Assembly (NCBI GenBank): GCA_003952965.2
Contig: CM025853.1
Span: 433,596 to 497,595 of the forward strand
DNA: 64,000 bases
Direction of reading: 5' to 3'
Origin: Morella rubra
Lineage: Eukaryota > Streptophyta > Magnoliopsida > Fagales > Myricaceae
The first letter of the stretch is position 1. Every line of letters begins with the position of its first letter. The notes under the pieces were generated by a model, which worked only from the letters and a program-made list of their open reading frames with translations, did not search any database and was not told the DNA's origin. Below are positions 35,905-47,616 of the stretch, in pieces. The position numbers and the translations under genes were made by a program.

Positions 35905-37092
35905 ATATATATATATGTCTATTTGTTCTCTCTGTTTTTCACTTAGTCTTTGAGATTGTGTTTGTCAGGTAACAGATTCAAAGACTCTTGAACACGTCTT
36001 TTAGGTCATAGGGTTGATATTCATGTAAATAGATCATTGCTTTGGTGATTAGCAAAGATCTATGTTTTGTTTATTTTATATATGTGGGTTTTGTCACGGA
36101 ATTGCCAAAGGGGAGTTTGTTAGTGCATTTTTGTGTTGGAATCATTTGTGCCAAAATATGTCATAATCGAGTTGTAATTTTGGTATCACATTTGTTCAAG
36201 AGTTAGAGTTGATGGTCTGTCCAAAGTCTTCATCATGTTCAACCAGCGTTCAACAAGCGCTCGAGCGTCCTTCGAAAAATTCCATACAGAGCCATCACGT
36301 TCAACTAGCGTTCAACAAGCGCTCGAGCGCCCTTCGAAAAATTCAATCACGTTCAACAAGCGTTCAACGAGTGCTCAGTTAAAATTTCAGACAGAAACAT
36401 AAGCGTTCGACGACTAGCGCTCGAGCGACTTCTCGAATTTCAAAAATTGCTAAATTTTTGGATTTTCATTTTGAAAACTCGTGAAACCTTACTAGGTTTC
36501 GGGGTAGGCCGCCTGGAAATTATTGAGGCCTCCATTGAGCATACTTGTGCCCCTTCCCTTGAGAGAAAAACCTGAAAAGATTTGTGTTTCAACATTGATG
36601 AGTTTTTCTCTATTCTTTCTCCAAATATCTCTGTAACCTTCATGGTGTTGAAGGCGTGCTAAAGAACAAGGTTTGTTCGTGAAGAATCCATAAGAAGATC
36701 CTCAAAAGGTCTAGAATGCCGCACGGAGCGGGTCTAAGCAAGGAGGCTTAGATTATTACATTGGGTTGTCAGAGTCAAGCAACTGGGTTGTCCGTGTCTG
36801 AATCACTGTTTGGTTTTCTTCTTAGTGGATTTTAAGTGGCTGCTAGCCCGAATGATTTTTCCTTTGAATGGTATTTCAAAGGTTTTTAACTTCGTCACTA
36901 AATCCTTGTCTCTTTGCGTGATTGAAGTTTGTTTTAATTTTTCGCTGCTTATTTGTTGATTGAGTTGATTATTATGTATATCTAGGCTTAACAATTTTAG
37001 AAAATATTTTAAAATTATTATTAATTTATTAATTAAAAATAAAATACGTATTCACCCATTCAAAAATGTTATTAGGGTCTAAACCGAATTTT
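35905..37092 (+). mobile_element. copia family 1 fragment: 3' end plus 3' LTR
   Basis: 35905-36102 is the reverse complement of the internal 3' region at 15661-15870. A polypurine tract is at 36103-36117, and the LTR runs from TGTTAGTGC at 36118 to about 37092, where the usual tttttca end has decayed. The element's 5' part is absent; it joins copia family 2 at an AT repeat. Confidence 0.88.
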
Positions 37093-37709
37093 AAAAAAAA
37101 GGCTGGCATAATTTCCACAATCCCAGTTTTTTTGTCGTGGAGCTGCGGTTCCACTGTTTTTTTTCACTTTTGAAGAAAAAGCTGTTTCGCGTGGGTGACA
37201 CCAAACCCGTCCTAGAATACCCAAGAGTCTTTTAGAATTGTTTTAGGCACCAGACAACGAATGCAAGATATTGTGGCCTCCTTGGCCATTCGGTCATTAA
37301 GGAGAATGGCAGGTGAAATATGGTTCATCTCAATCGGGTGATATGTGGACTTTAAGGAAACATACTTCTTCACGCGATCATGACCATGAAGAGTCAAATT
37401 TATTACAAAGGTTAGGCATTTCAAATCGTTTATTGACCTGGACAAAGCAATTCACACAAGAGCCTAGCCATCAATGTGAAACTTCAGTAAGACTTAAAGA
37501 GAGCAGGAAATCCTACACAGAAAAATAACATAGCATATAACTTGGACTTTTCTTTCTTCTACTTTTATATCAATGTCAAATTGATGACCAGAACTTTCCA
37601 ACTGGTCTTCTTAATTCAATCTGTACGGTTCACAGCATAAACCCTATGGTTTTCAGATGAAGTAGATGTCATCAAACTCTAGTTGGAGATACCAACTAGC
37701 TTTCTTTCC
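37093..37709 (+). promoter_or_regulatory. 5' flank of unit C
   Basis: 37100-37170 matches 20700-20800, and 37375-37709 matches the flanks of B and A, so this is old unit sequence. It includes the leader with an out-of-frame ATG at 37666 that overlaps the main start. A minus-strand frame at 37212-37445 shares CIRCLVPKTILKDSWVF with sequence upstream of D and E; I do not recognise it. Confidence 0.5.
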
Positions 37710-40700
37710 ATGGCATGGGCGAATATCTTCCTCTTCTCATTATTTCTTAGTTTACATTTGCACCATTCTGATGCTCAAAACTGGATTAAAGCCGGCTACT
37801 GGTATGCTGGTAGTGAATCCCCCATTCCTGACATAAATTCTGCCTTGTTTACACACCTTATATGCGGCTTTGCTAATGTCAACTCGTCCACGTACCAGCT
37901 TTCTATACCCTTGGCAGATGAACAATACTTCTCCATCTTCACCACCACTGTCAAACGCAAGAACCCATCTGTTGTCACGCTTCTGTCTATCTGGAATGGA
38001 CAAGCTGCTACGGCTCAATCCATCTTGGGTAACAAAGTTAACACTTCAGTATTATCTTCAATGCTCAACCAATCTTCCCACAGAAAGACTTTCATTGAAT
38101 CTTCAATTAAAACAGCAAGACAATATGGGTTTCAGGGCATAGACTTATTCTGGCTTTGGCCAAACATGGCCTCAGACATGACCAACATGGGAGTTCTGTT
38201 GGATGAGTGGCGAGCTGAAGTGAATTCGGAATCAAGAAAATCTATCCAAGCACAATTGATATTGACGACGGCCCTTCATTACCTGCCAACTTTTGAATTT
38301 GGATTCTACCCGATTGACTCAATTCAAAGAAACATGGACTGGGCACATGTTGTGGCATATGACTATCATCTGCCTACAAAGGAGAACTCAACGCATGCTC
38401 ATGCTGCTTTATATGATCCATCAAGCCATATAAATACTGATTATGGCATAACGGAGTGGTTGGCTAAAGGATTTCCTGCAAAAAAGCTGCTTTTGGGTTT
38501 GCCATACCATGGCTATGCTTGGACACTACTGAATCCCAAAGAAAATGCTATTGGTGCACCATCATCAGGGCTGGCTGTAACACAAGATGGAAGCATGAGT
38601 TACAAGTACATCAAGGGATACATTAGCAGTTATGGTGCAACAACAATGTTCAATGCCACGTATGTTGTGAATTACTGCATCATTGGATCAACTTGGATCA
38701 ATTTTGATGATGTGGAGACCATCAGGACTAAGATTGCTTATGCGAAGGAGAAAAAGCTACTTGGTTACAATGTGTTTGTGGTCACCAATGATGACAATTG
38801 GGTGCTTTCTCAAGCAGGTACTTTTGAGATTATTTGGTTGTATTTTTTCCTTCGCAGGACTAGATTGTCTATCGAGAAATGGATGAGACTGTAAGGGAAT
38901 ATTGCATTGAAGGTGCACTCTAAAGAAGATTACTCAGCATGGCCTGATTAACTAATTTAAGAATACTGAAGTTTACGCTTGGTTTTTTCAATTGCATTTC
39001 ACGGAGGTCACTTTTCTTACATCAAGAGAGTCTAGCAATACCCCCAGGGTGTTTTCAGGAAATGAAAATCTATTTCTTAAGACTTGACAGTGTAATGGCC
39101 TGCCTCCAAGAATTGTTCAACTGGCATGAGGCAACTCTTAAGTTTAGAATTTCGGCTTGATGGTTTAAGAATGTGAACTTTTATGGGAGAGCAAGTGTAA
39201 ATATATTGCAGAATACATGTTTAATTACTTGGGCCATTTCTGTTTATCTGGGACCAGATCTCTTTGCCTGTCAGAAGTATTAGAAATCTGAACCTTGCAG
39301 AAAGCTTTCCTAACTCGCGTATCCCCACAAGGACCATACTATCTTCACCCAACTCGGAGGCTAACCCTTTTGTCATGCTGTAATGACATGGAGGTCGACT
39401 CTTGATAGCCTAGGTTTTTGGATTGGAAGTTCTACAACTGAAATATTTGTAAGAACTTTCTTGGTGGCACCTATTCTGTGAAATTAGATAAAGGCTTCTC
39501 CTGATCATCACAATAAACTATTGCACAAATTTACAAAACTTATATGCAAAAATTTTATTTTGATTTATGGAATGCATTGACAGCTCAAGAGGAAGAAAAT
39601 GGTCACGGAAACAAGCGGAGGTTATTGCTAATAATTCTGCTTCCCATAGCCTTGTTCATTATACTTCTAGCCTTCTTGGTGTGTTACATACAAGGCAGAT
39701 TACTGAAGTCCAAAGGTGCGTGTCCTCAACTGTAAGAGTTCGCCACTATAGTAGAGGAATGAAGAGAATCTTCTTTGAGTGAGATGACGGAAGAGATAAT
39801 GTATTTCCTTTTTACTTTTTTCTTTTTTGGCATCTCTGGTTACAGGCATGGTTGTTCTAGGAACAAGAGATCTAGTTGAATCAGTAACCAATCCGTCGGC
39901 TGCTGAAAATTTTGACAGACATGTTACTCAACTGCAAGTATTCAGATTTTCCATGATCAAAGCGGCTACAAATAACTTCTCAAGTGCAAACAAGCTTGGA
40001 GAGGGTGGTTTTGGACCTGTTTATAAGGTAATGCATGGCTTCCACGCTTACTTCTTTTACAACGGAGTAGGAATGTCGGGGAAAATGTTGAGGTAAACTC
40101 TTGGATCCTAAGGTTTAGCTAAACTGTTATGTAGCCTATGTAGAGACAAGCCAGAGTGGGAAATTTAGAAGGGATGGGGAACTTCTAATTTCTAAATTAT
40201 TTCTTACACTCTCTTCGTTTCGAACAACATATGTGGGCATATGCCTGCTTTACACATGAGAAATAAAATTCAGGCACTTGGATCTTTGAGTCTAGAATGG
40301 TTGGCAACTTATTACAATCAGTCTAAACCCATAGATCAGCCAATGACTTCCTCGTAAAGTGAAAGCAGACTAGGATTGTGTCTTTATGTATGCGTCCTTG
40401 TTTGTCAACTCTCCGTTTTGGCACCACTTCAAATTCAGCAAAATGAGCGTCTATTCATCAAATAAGTTCTGTTGAAGAGGTACTAATATGTCGAATTTTT
40501 TTATAATATTCATACTGACTCACTTCAGCTTAGAAAACAATGATGACTATGCGTTCAATGTTTGGCAGGGTAACTTACCTAGAGGACAGGAAATAGCGGT
40601 GAAGAGACTGTCAAAAACTTCTACTCAAGGACATGAAGAGTTCATGAATGAGGTTTCTCTACCGCAAGACTTCAACATGTAAATCTAGTTAGAGTTCTGG

Positions 40701-41774
40701 GATTTTGCGTAGAGAACGATGAAAGGATGCTGATCTATGAGTACATGCCAAATAAAAGCTTGAATTTCTACCTCTTTGGTATGCATGTTTCTGTTTCTTC
40801 TAATACAAGATGTACATGCGATTCGCTGTGAGATCTCAGCCCATATGGGTGATGAATAGTTGCTGACAGCTTAATTTTCTAACAGATCCAATCAGAAAGC
40901 GTACCTTAGATTGGACGAAACGTGTTCGGATCATTGAAGGGGTTACTCAAGGGACTTCTATATCTCCAAGAATACTCAAACCTCACAATCATTCACCGAG
41001 ATATCAAAGGCAGCAATATTTTACTAGACAAAGATATGAATCCGAAGATATCAGATTTTGGAATGGCTAAACTTTTTGGAAAGGATGAACTTGAAGCAAA
41101 CACAGATCGAATTGTTGGAACATAGTAAGTCCTCAGCTAGTGTGTTGCTTCTTGCATGCGTTTGATCCCCTGTTAAACTCTCAGCATTAATTCTGCCAAC
41201 ATATGCAATGCAGTGGATATGTTCCTCCAGAGTATGTTAGAAAAGGTATATACTCCATGAAGTACGATGTCTATAGCTTTGGAGTTCTACTCCTGCAAAT
41301 CATAAGTGGTATGAGGACTTCATGCTACTATGGCCCGAACGAAACGTGGAGCCTTCTAGACTACGTGAGCAATTTCATTAATTGTAACTCTCGTAAGATC
41401 TAAATTTATGACGCTCAAAGTTCTGCTTTTGAAATGCAAAGGTCATTAACACGGATTTATTTCAGGCATATCATTTGTGGAAAGAAGGAGAAGGCATGGA
41501 GCTTATCGATCCATCACTGGATGACTCCTCTTCATCTTGCAAACTCATGAGATGCTTGCAAGTTGCTCTGTTATGTGTCCAAGAAAATCCCGCGGATAGA
41601 CCAACAATGTTGGAAGTTTATTCAATGCTTAAAAACGACACTGGACCTATTGCGACACCTAAAAAGCCAGCCTTTTCAGAAAAAGCTGTGGAAAATGTGG
41701 CTAGCAGTTCTACGTCACAGCAAGGAAGTTATTCAGCTAATAATTCACTAATCTCCCAAATACTTCCAAGATAA
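37710..41774 (+). CDS. GH18 receptor-like kinase, unit C (type 2 kinase, frameshifted)
   Basis: Exons: 37710-38817, 39584-39715, 39846-40027, 40569-40778, 40886-41124, 41214-41364, 41466-41774. Exon 1 is almost the same as in A and B; the catalytic stretch reads [11 protein letters not shown], so the acid Glu is Leu and the neighbouring Asp is Phe. From exon 2 on it differs clearly from A and B: another membrane segment ([19 protein letters not shown]), [31 protein letters not shown], and a tail ending SLISQILPR. Two single-base defects against unit D: one base lost near 40661 in exon 4 (leading to TAA at 40679) and one gained near 40955 in exon 5. D has neither, so consensus error is possible. 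Intron 4 is about 140 bases shorter than in D. Confidence 0.85.
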
Positions 41775-41892
41775 TGACCAGGCTGCAGGCTTTTCTGGGT
41801 GATGGTTTACGAAATGGACTTCTCTTTTTTCTCTTCCCTTTGTTCTTACCAGTACGACTGTTGCAGCCTGCAGAAGAGTTTTCACCAATAAT

Positions 41893-42320
41893 GCTATACT
41901 CCATTAAATCTGACATTTATAGCTTTGGAATTCTACTTCTGCAAATTATTGGTAGCAAGAGGACTGCTTGTTACTATGGTTCGGATGAGAACCTAAACCT
42001 CCTAGAATATGTAAGTAACGTTTAGTAACATTTCTGAGACAATTGTGGACTAAAATCTTTCAGCTACTCGACTAACAGATGGGTAATATTCTATAATTCC
42101 AGGCACATGAGCTGTGGAAAGAAGGCAAAGGCATGAACTTTATGGATCCATCTCTGGATGACACACTTTCGTCGTTCAAGTTAGTTAGATGCATGCAATT
42201 AGCTCTTTTATGTGTCCAGGAAGAAGCAGATCGTCTATGTTGGAAGTTACCTCAATGCTAAAAGATGAAACCGCAACTCTAATTGTTCCTAAACAGCGAG
42301 CTTTTTCGACGAAAAAATAA
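41893..42320 (+). pseudogene. type 1 kinase exon 6-7 relic behind unit C
   Basis: 41893-42010 encodes [18 protein letters not shown] and [14 protein letters not shown], with the donor GTAAGT kept. 42103-42320 is a last-exon relic with missing bases around 42225 (aagcagatcgtctatg) that shift the frame. It resembles units A and B, not the type 2 kinase of C just upstream, so it is what is left of an older type 1 gene. A copy is behind unit D. Confidence 0.82.
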
Positions 42321-42376
42321 GGGAGATGACGAAAATAAATTCCCATTGCAGCTATATTTTCAAATCTACTAATAAC

Positions 42377-42691
42377 CTACTTCTTTGGCATAATGGCATG
42401 AGAAGTGAATAATTCTTTACCAGGTATTTCTTTTCCAGAGAAAGAAGTTTTATTCATGAAGTTGTGATTGTCCACACAATTTCCTGATGCCAAACATTGC
42501 TTGGCTTTCTCCAAGAAAATGCAACCAGTTAACAGTGTCCCAGGAACAATGGCACGAGAAAGGTGACGCAAGCTACCGGCGATTTGATGTGCGACAAAAT
42601 TGGCATCACTAGGGAAAAAGAGAAAATTACAAAAATGGAAAAGATAGTGCTTTGATTTTCTTATATATGTATACCTAATTATTGTAGCCAT
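42377..42691 (-). pseudogene. retroelement RNase H-like tail, remnant
   Basis: The minus-strand frame has FCNFLFFPSDANFVAHQIAG and SLRHLSRAIVPGTLL, resembling the end of a LINE-type RNase H domain. Related decayed pieces lie at 9600-9720, 20131-20325 and 47673-47987. The element is otherwise gone. Confidence 0.5.
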
Positions 42692-42699
42692 TCTTGTTC

Positions 42700-42904
42700 T
42701 TTCAAAATCAAATCAGATATGAAATTTGCAACCTCTACAATTTTATTAGGGTGATAAGAAGTTGCTGCATCAGAGGAGAGAGAGGGTGGGGGTTGATGTT
42801 GATGGGACGGGGATTGTATTTTGGTGTGAAAAAGGCTGTTTCGCGTGTGACACCAAACCCGTCCTAGAATACCCAAGAGTCTTTGGCTAAAGGATTTCCT
42901 GCAA
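42700..42904. other. spacer and rearrangement junction before unit D
   Basis: 42700-42882 recurs at 47996-48178 behind unit D. 42883-42907 is a displaced piece of GH18 coding sequence (ttggctaaaggatttcctgc), normally at codon 250 or so (38459 in unit C), now fused to the signal-peptide region of D. Confidence 0.75.
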
Positions 42905-45900
42905 AAACATTTGCACCATTCTGATGCTCAAAACTGGATTAAAGCCGGTTACTGGTATGCTGGTAGTGAATCCCCCATTCCTGACATAAATTCTGCCTTG
43001 TTTACACACCTTATATGCGGCTTTGCTAATGTCAACTCCTCCACATACCAGCTTTCTATACCCTTGGCAGATGAACAATACTTCTCCATCTTCACCACCA
43101 CTGTCAAACGCAAGAACCCATCTGTTGTCACGCTTCTGTCTATCTGGAATGGACAAGCTGCTACGGCTCAATCCATCTTGGGTAACAAAGTTAACACTTC
43201 AGTATTATCTTCAATGCTCAACCAATCTTCCCACAGAAAGACTTTCATTGAATCTTCAATTAAAACAGCAAGACAATATGGGTTTCAGGGCATAGACTTA
43301 TTCTGGCTTTGGCCAAACATGGCCTCAGACATGACCAACATGGGAGTTCTGTTGGATGAGTGGCGAGCTGAAGTGAATTCGGAATCAAGAAAATCTATCC
43401 AAGCACAATTGATATTGACGACGGCCCTTCATTACCTGCCAACTTTTGAATTTGGATTCTACCCGATTGATTCAATTCAAAGAAACATGGACTGGGCACA
43501 TGTTGTGGCATATGACTATCATCTGCCTACAAAGGAGAACTCAACGCATGCTCATGCTGCTTTATATGATCCATCAAGCCATATAAATACTGATTATGGC
43601 ATAACGGAGTGGTTGGCTAAAGGATTTCCTGCAAAAAAGCTGCTTTTGGGTTTGCCATACCATGGCTATGCTTGGACACTACTGAATCCCAAAGAAAATG
43701 CTATTGGTGCACCATCATCAGGGCTGGCTGTAACACAAGATGGAAGCATGAGTTACAAGTACATCAAGGGATACATTAGCAGTTATGGTGCAACATCAAT
43801 GTTCAATGCCACGTATGTTGTGAATTACTGCATCATTGGATCAACTTGGATCAATTTTGATGATGTGGAGACCATCAGGACTAAGATTGCTTATGCGAAG
43901 GAGAAAAAGCTACTTGGTTACAATGTGTTTGTGGTCACCAATGATGACAATTGGGTGCTTTCTCAAGCAGGTACTTTTGAGATTATTTGGTTGTATTTTT
44001 TCCTTCGCAGGACTAGATTGTCTATCGAGAAATGGATGAGACTGTAAGGGAATATTGCATTGAAGGTGCACTCTAAAGAAGATTACTCAGCATGGCCTGA
44101 TTAACTAATTTAAGAATACTGAAGTTTACGCTTGGTTTTTTCAATTGCATCTCACGGAGGTCACTTTTCTTACATCAAGAGAGTCTAGCAATACCCCCAG
44201 GGTGTTTTCAGGAAATGAAAATCTATTTCTTAAGACTTGACAGTGTAATGGCCTGCCTCCAAGAATTGTTCAACTGGCATGAGGCAACTCTTAAGTTTAG
44301 AATTTCGGCTTGATGGTTTAAGAATGTGAACTGTTATGGGAGAGTAAGTGTAAATATATTGCAGAATACATGTTTAATTACTTGGGCCATTTCTGTTTAT
44401 CTGGGACCAGATCTCTTTGCCTGTCAGAAGTATTAGAAATCTGAACCTTGCAGAAAGCTTTCCTAACTCGCGTATCCCCACAAGGACCATACTATCTTCA
44501 CCCAACTCGGAGGCTAACCCTTTTGTCATGCTGTAATGACATGGAGGTCGACTCTTGATAGCCTAGGTTTTTGGATTGGAAGTTCTACAACTGAAAGTAT
44601 TTGTAAGAACTTTCTTGGTGGCACCTATTCTGTGAAATTAGATAAAGGCTTCTCCTGATCATCACAATAAACTATTGCACAAATTTACAAAACTTATATG
44701 CAAAAATTTTATTTTGATTTATGGAATGCATTGACAGCTCAAGAGGAAGAAAATGGTCACGGAAACAAGCGGAGGTTATTGCTAATAATTCTGCTTCCCA
44801 TAGCCTTGTTCATTATACTTCTAGCCTTCTTGGTGTGTTACATACAAGGCAGATTACTGAAGTCCAAAGGTGCGTGTCCTCAACTGTAAGAGTTCGCCAC
44901 TATAGTAGAGGAATGAAGAGAATCTTCTTTGAGTGAGATGACGGAAGAGATAATGTATTTCCTTTTTACTTTTTTCTTTTTTGGCATCTCTGGTTACAGG
45001 CATGGTTGTTCTAGGAACAAGAGATCTAGTTGAATCAGTAACCAATCCGTCGGCTGCTGAAAATTTTGACAGACATGTTACTCAACTGCAAGTATTCAGA
45101 TTTTCCATGATCAAAGCGGCTACAAATAACTTCTCAAGTGCAAACAAGCTTGGAGAGGGTGGTTTTGGACCTGTTTATAAGGTAATGCATGGCTTCCACG
45201 CTTACTTCTTTTACAACGGAGTAGGAATGTCGGGGAAAATGTTGAGGTAAACTCTTGGATCCTAAGGTTTAGCTAAACTGTTATGTAGCCTATGTAGAGA
45301 CAAGCCAGAGTGGGAAATTTAGAAGGGATAGGGGAACTTCTAATTTCTAAATTATTTCTTACACTCTCTTCGTTTCGAACAACATATGTGGGCATATGCC
45401 TGCTTTACACATGAGAAATAAAATTCAGGCACTTGGATCTTTGAGTCTAGAATGGTTGGCTACTTATTACAATCAGTCTAAACCCATAGATCAGCCAATG
45501 ACTTCCTCGTAAAGTGAAAGCAGATTAGGATTGTGTCTTTATGTATGCGTCCTTGTTTGTCAACTCTCCGTTTTGGCACCACTTCAAATTCAGCAAAATG
45601 AGCGTCTATTCATCAAATAAGTTCTGTTGAAGAGGTACTAATATGTCGAATTTTTTTATAATATTCATGCTGACTCACTTCAGCTTAGAAAACAATGATG
45701 ACTATGCGTTCAATGTTTGGCAGGGTAACTTACCTAGAGGACAGGAAATAGCGGTGAAGAGACTGTCAAAAACTTCTACTCAAGGACATGAAGAGTTCAT
45801 GAATGAGGTTTCTCTCACCGCAAGACTTCAACATGTAAATCTAGTTAGAGTTCTGGGATTTTGCGTAGAGAACGATGAAAGGATGCTGATCTATGAGTAC

Positions 45901-47070
45901 ATGCCAAATAAAAGCTTGAATTTCTACCTCTTTGGTATGCATTTTCGTTTCTTCCTTTTTGCGTTTCTGTGGATTCTGTTTCATATTTTACAAGCCAAAA
46001 TGGGACTTAATACAAGATAAACCAAGTACGATATGCCGATTCGATGTCGCTACCATTTGAAAAAATAAAAGGTGAGAAATCTCAGCTGGTGGTGTTGTGA
46101 AAAGAGGAGATATTTTGCTAGAGTGCAAATTTTGTGCTTGTATGGGTGATGAATAGTTGCTGACAGCTTAATTTTCTAACAGATCCAATCAGAAAGCGTA
46201 CCTTAGATTGGACGAAACGTGTTCGGATCATTGAAGGGGTTACTCAAGGACTTCTATATCTCCAAGAATACTCAAACCTCACAATCATTCACCGAGATAT
46301 CAAAGGCAGCAATATTTTACTAGACAAAGATATGAATCCGAAGATATCAGATTTTGGAATGGCTAAACTTTTTGGAAAGGATGAACTTGAAGCAAACACA
46401 GATCGAATTGTTGGAACATAGTAAGTCCTCAGCTAGTGTGTTGCTTCTTGCATGCGTTTGATCCCCTGTTAAACTCTCAGCATTAATTCTGCCAACATAT
46501 GCAATGCAGTGGATATGTTCCTCCAGAGTATGTTAGAAAAGGTATATACTCCATGAAGTACGATGTCTATAGCTTTGGAGTTCTACTCCTGCAAATCATA
46601 AGTGGTATGAGGACTTCATGCTACTATGGCCCGAACGAAACGTGGAGCCTTCTAGACTACGTGAGCAATTTCATTAATTGTAACTCTCGTAAGATCTAAA
46701 TTTATGACGCTCAAAGTTCTGCTTTTGAAATGCAAAGGTCATTAACACGGATTTATTTCAGGCATATCATTTGTGGAAAGAAGGAGAAGGCATGGAGCTT
46801 ATCGATCCATCACTGGATGACTCCTCTTCATCTTGCAAACTCATGAGATGCTTGCAAGTTGCTCTGTTATGTGTCCAAGAAAATCCCGCGGATAGACCAA
46901 CAATGTTGGAAGTTTATTCAATGCTTAAAAACGACACTGGACCTATTGCGACACCTAAAAAGCCAGCCTTTTCAGAAAAAGCTGTGGAAAATGTGGCTAG
47001 CAGTTCTACGTCACAGCAAGGAAGTTATTCAGCTAATAATTCACTAATCTCCCAAATACTTCCAAGATAA
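42905..47070 (+). CDS. GH18 receptor-like kinase, unit D (no start, intact kinase)
   Basis: Exon 1 runs from about 42908 to 43970 and begins inside the signal peptide (HHSDAQNW). Upstream codons in this frame reach a TGA near 42848 without any ATG, so start codon and most of the signal peptide are gone. Other exons: 44738-44869, 45000-45181, 45724-45934, 46183-46420, 46510-46660, 46762-47070. All junction phases agree, and no stop or frameshift is found in the kinase: [38 protein letters not shown], and a serine-rich tail. HRD with Arg marks an RD kinase. The GH18 part matches unit C ([11 protein letters not shown]) with very few differences. As it stands it would need another promoter and start; a fused transcript from C is conceivable. 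Confidence 0.85.
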
Positions 47071-47188
47071 TGACCAGGCTGCAGGCTTTTCTGGGTGATG
47101 GTTTACGAAATGGACTTCTCTTTTTTCTCTTCCCTTTGTTCTTACCAGTACGACTGTTGCAGCCTGCAGAAGAGTTTTCACCAATAAT

Positions 47189-47616
47189 GCTATACTCCAT
47201 TAAATCTGACATTTATAGCTTTGGAATTCTACTTCTGCAAATTATTGGTAGCAAGAGGACTGCTTGTTACTATGGTTCGGATGAGAACCTAAACCTCCTA
47301 GAATATGTAAGTAACGTTTAGTAACATTTCTGAGACAATTGTGGACTAAAATCTTTCAGCTACTCGACTAACAGATGGGTAATATTCTATAATTCCAGGC
47401 ACATGAGCTGTGGAAAGAAGGCAAAGGCATGAACTTTATGGATCCATCTCTGGATGACACACTTTCGTCGTTCAAGTTAGTTAGATGCATGCAATTAGCT
47501 CTTTTATGTGTCCAGGAAGAAGCAGATCGTCTATGTTGGAAGTTACCTCAATGCTAAAAGATGAAACCGCAACTCTAATTGTTCCTAAACAGCGAGCTTT
47601 TTCGACGAAAAAATAA
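47189..47616 (+). pseudogene. type 1 kinase exon 6-7 relic behind unit D
   Basis: By eye identical or nearly identical to 41893-42320, including the donor site at 47307 and the missing bases in the last exon. It was copied together with the unit. Confidence 0.82.

Noticed and set aside
40661..40960. The -1 and +1 indels in unit C as a compensating pair
   Set aside because: The shifted frame meets TAA at 40679 within exon 4, before the second indel, so the frame is not rescued.
42911..42930. A functional start for unit D at the beginning of its open frame
   Set aside because: The codon is TTG inside the displaced signal-peptide sequence; there is no in-frame ATG between the upstream TGA and the GH18 core.
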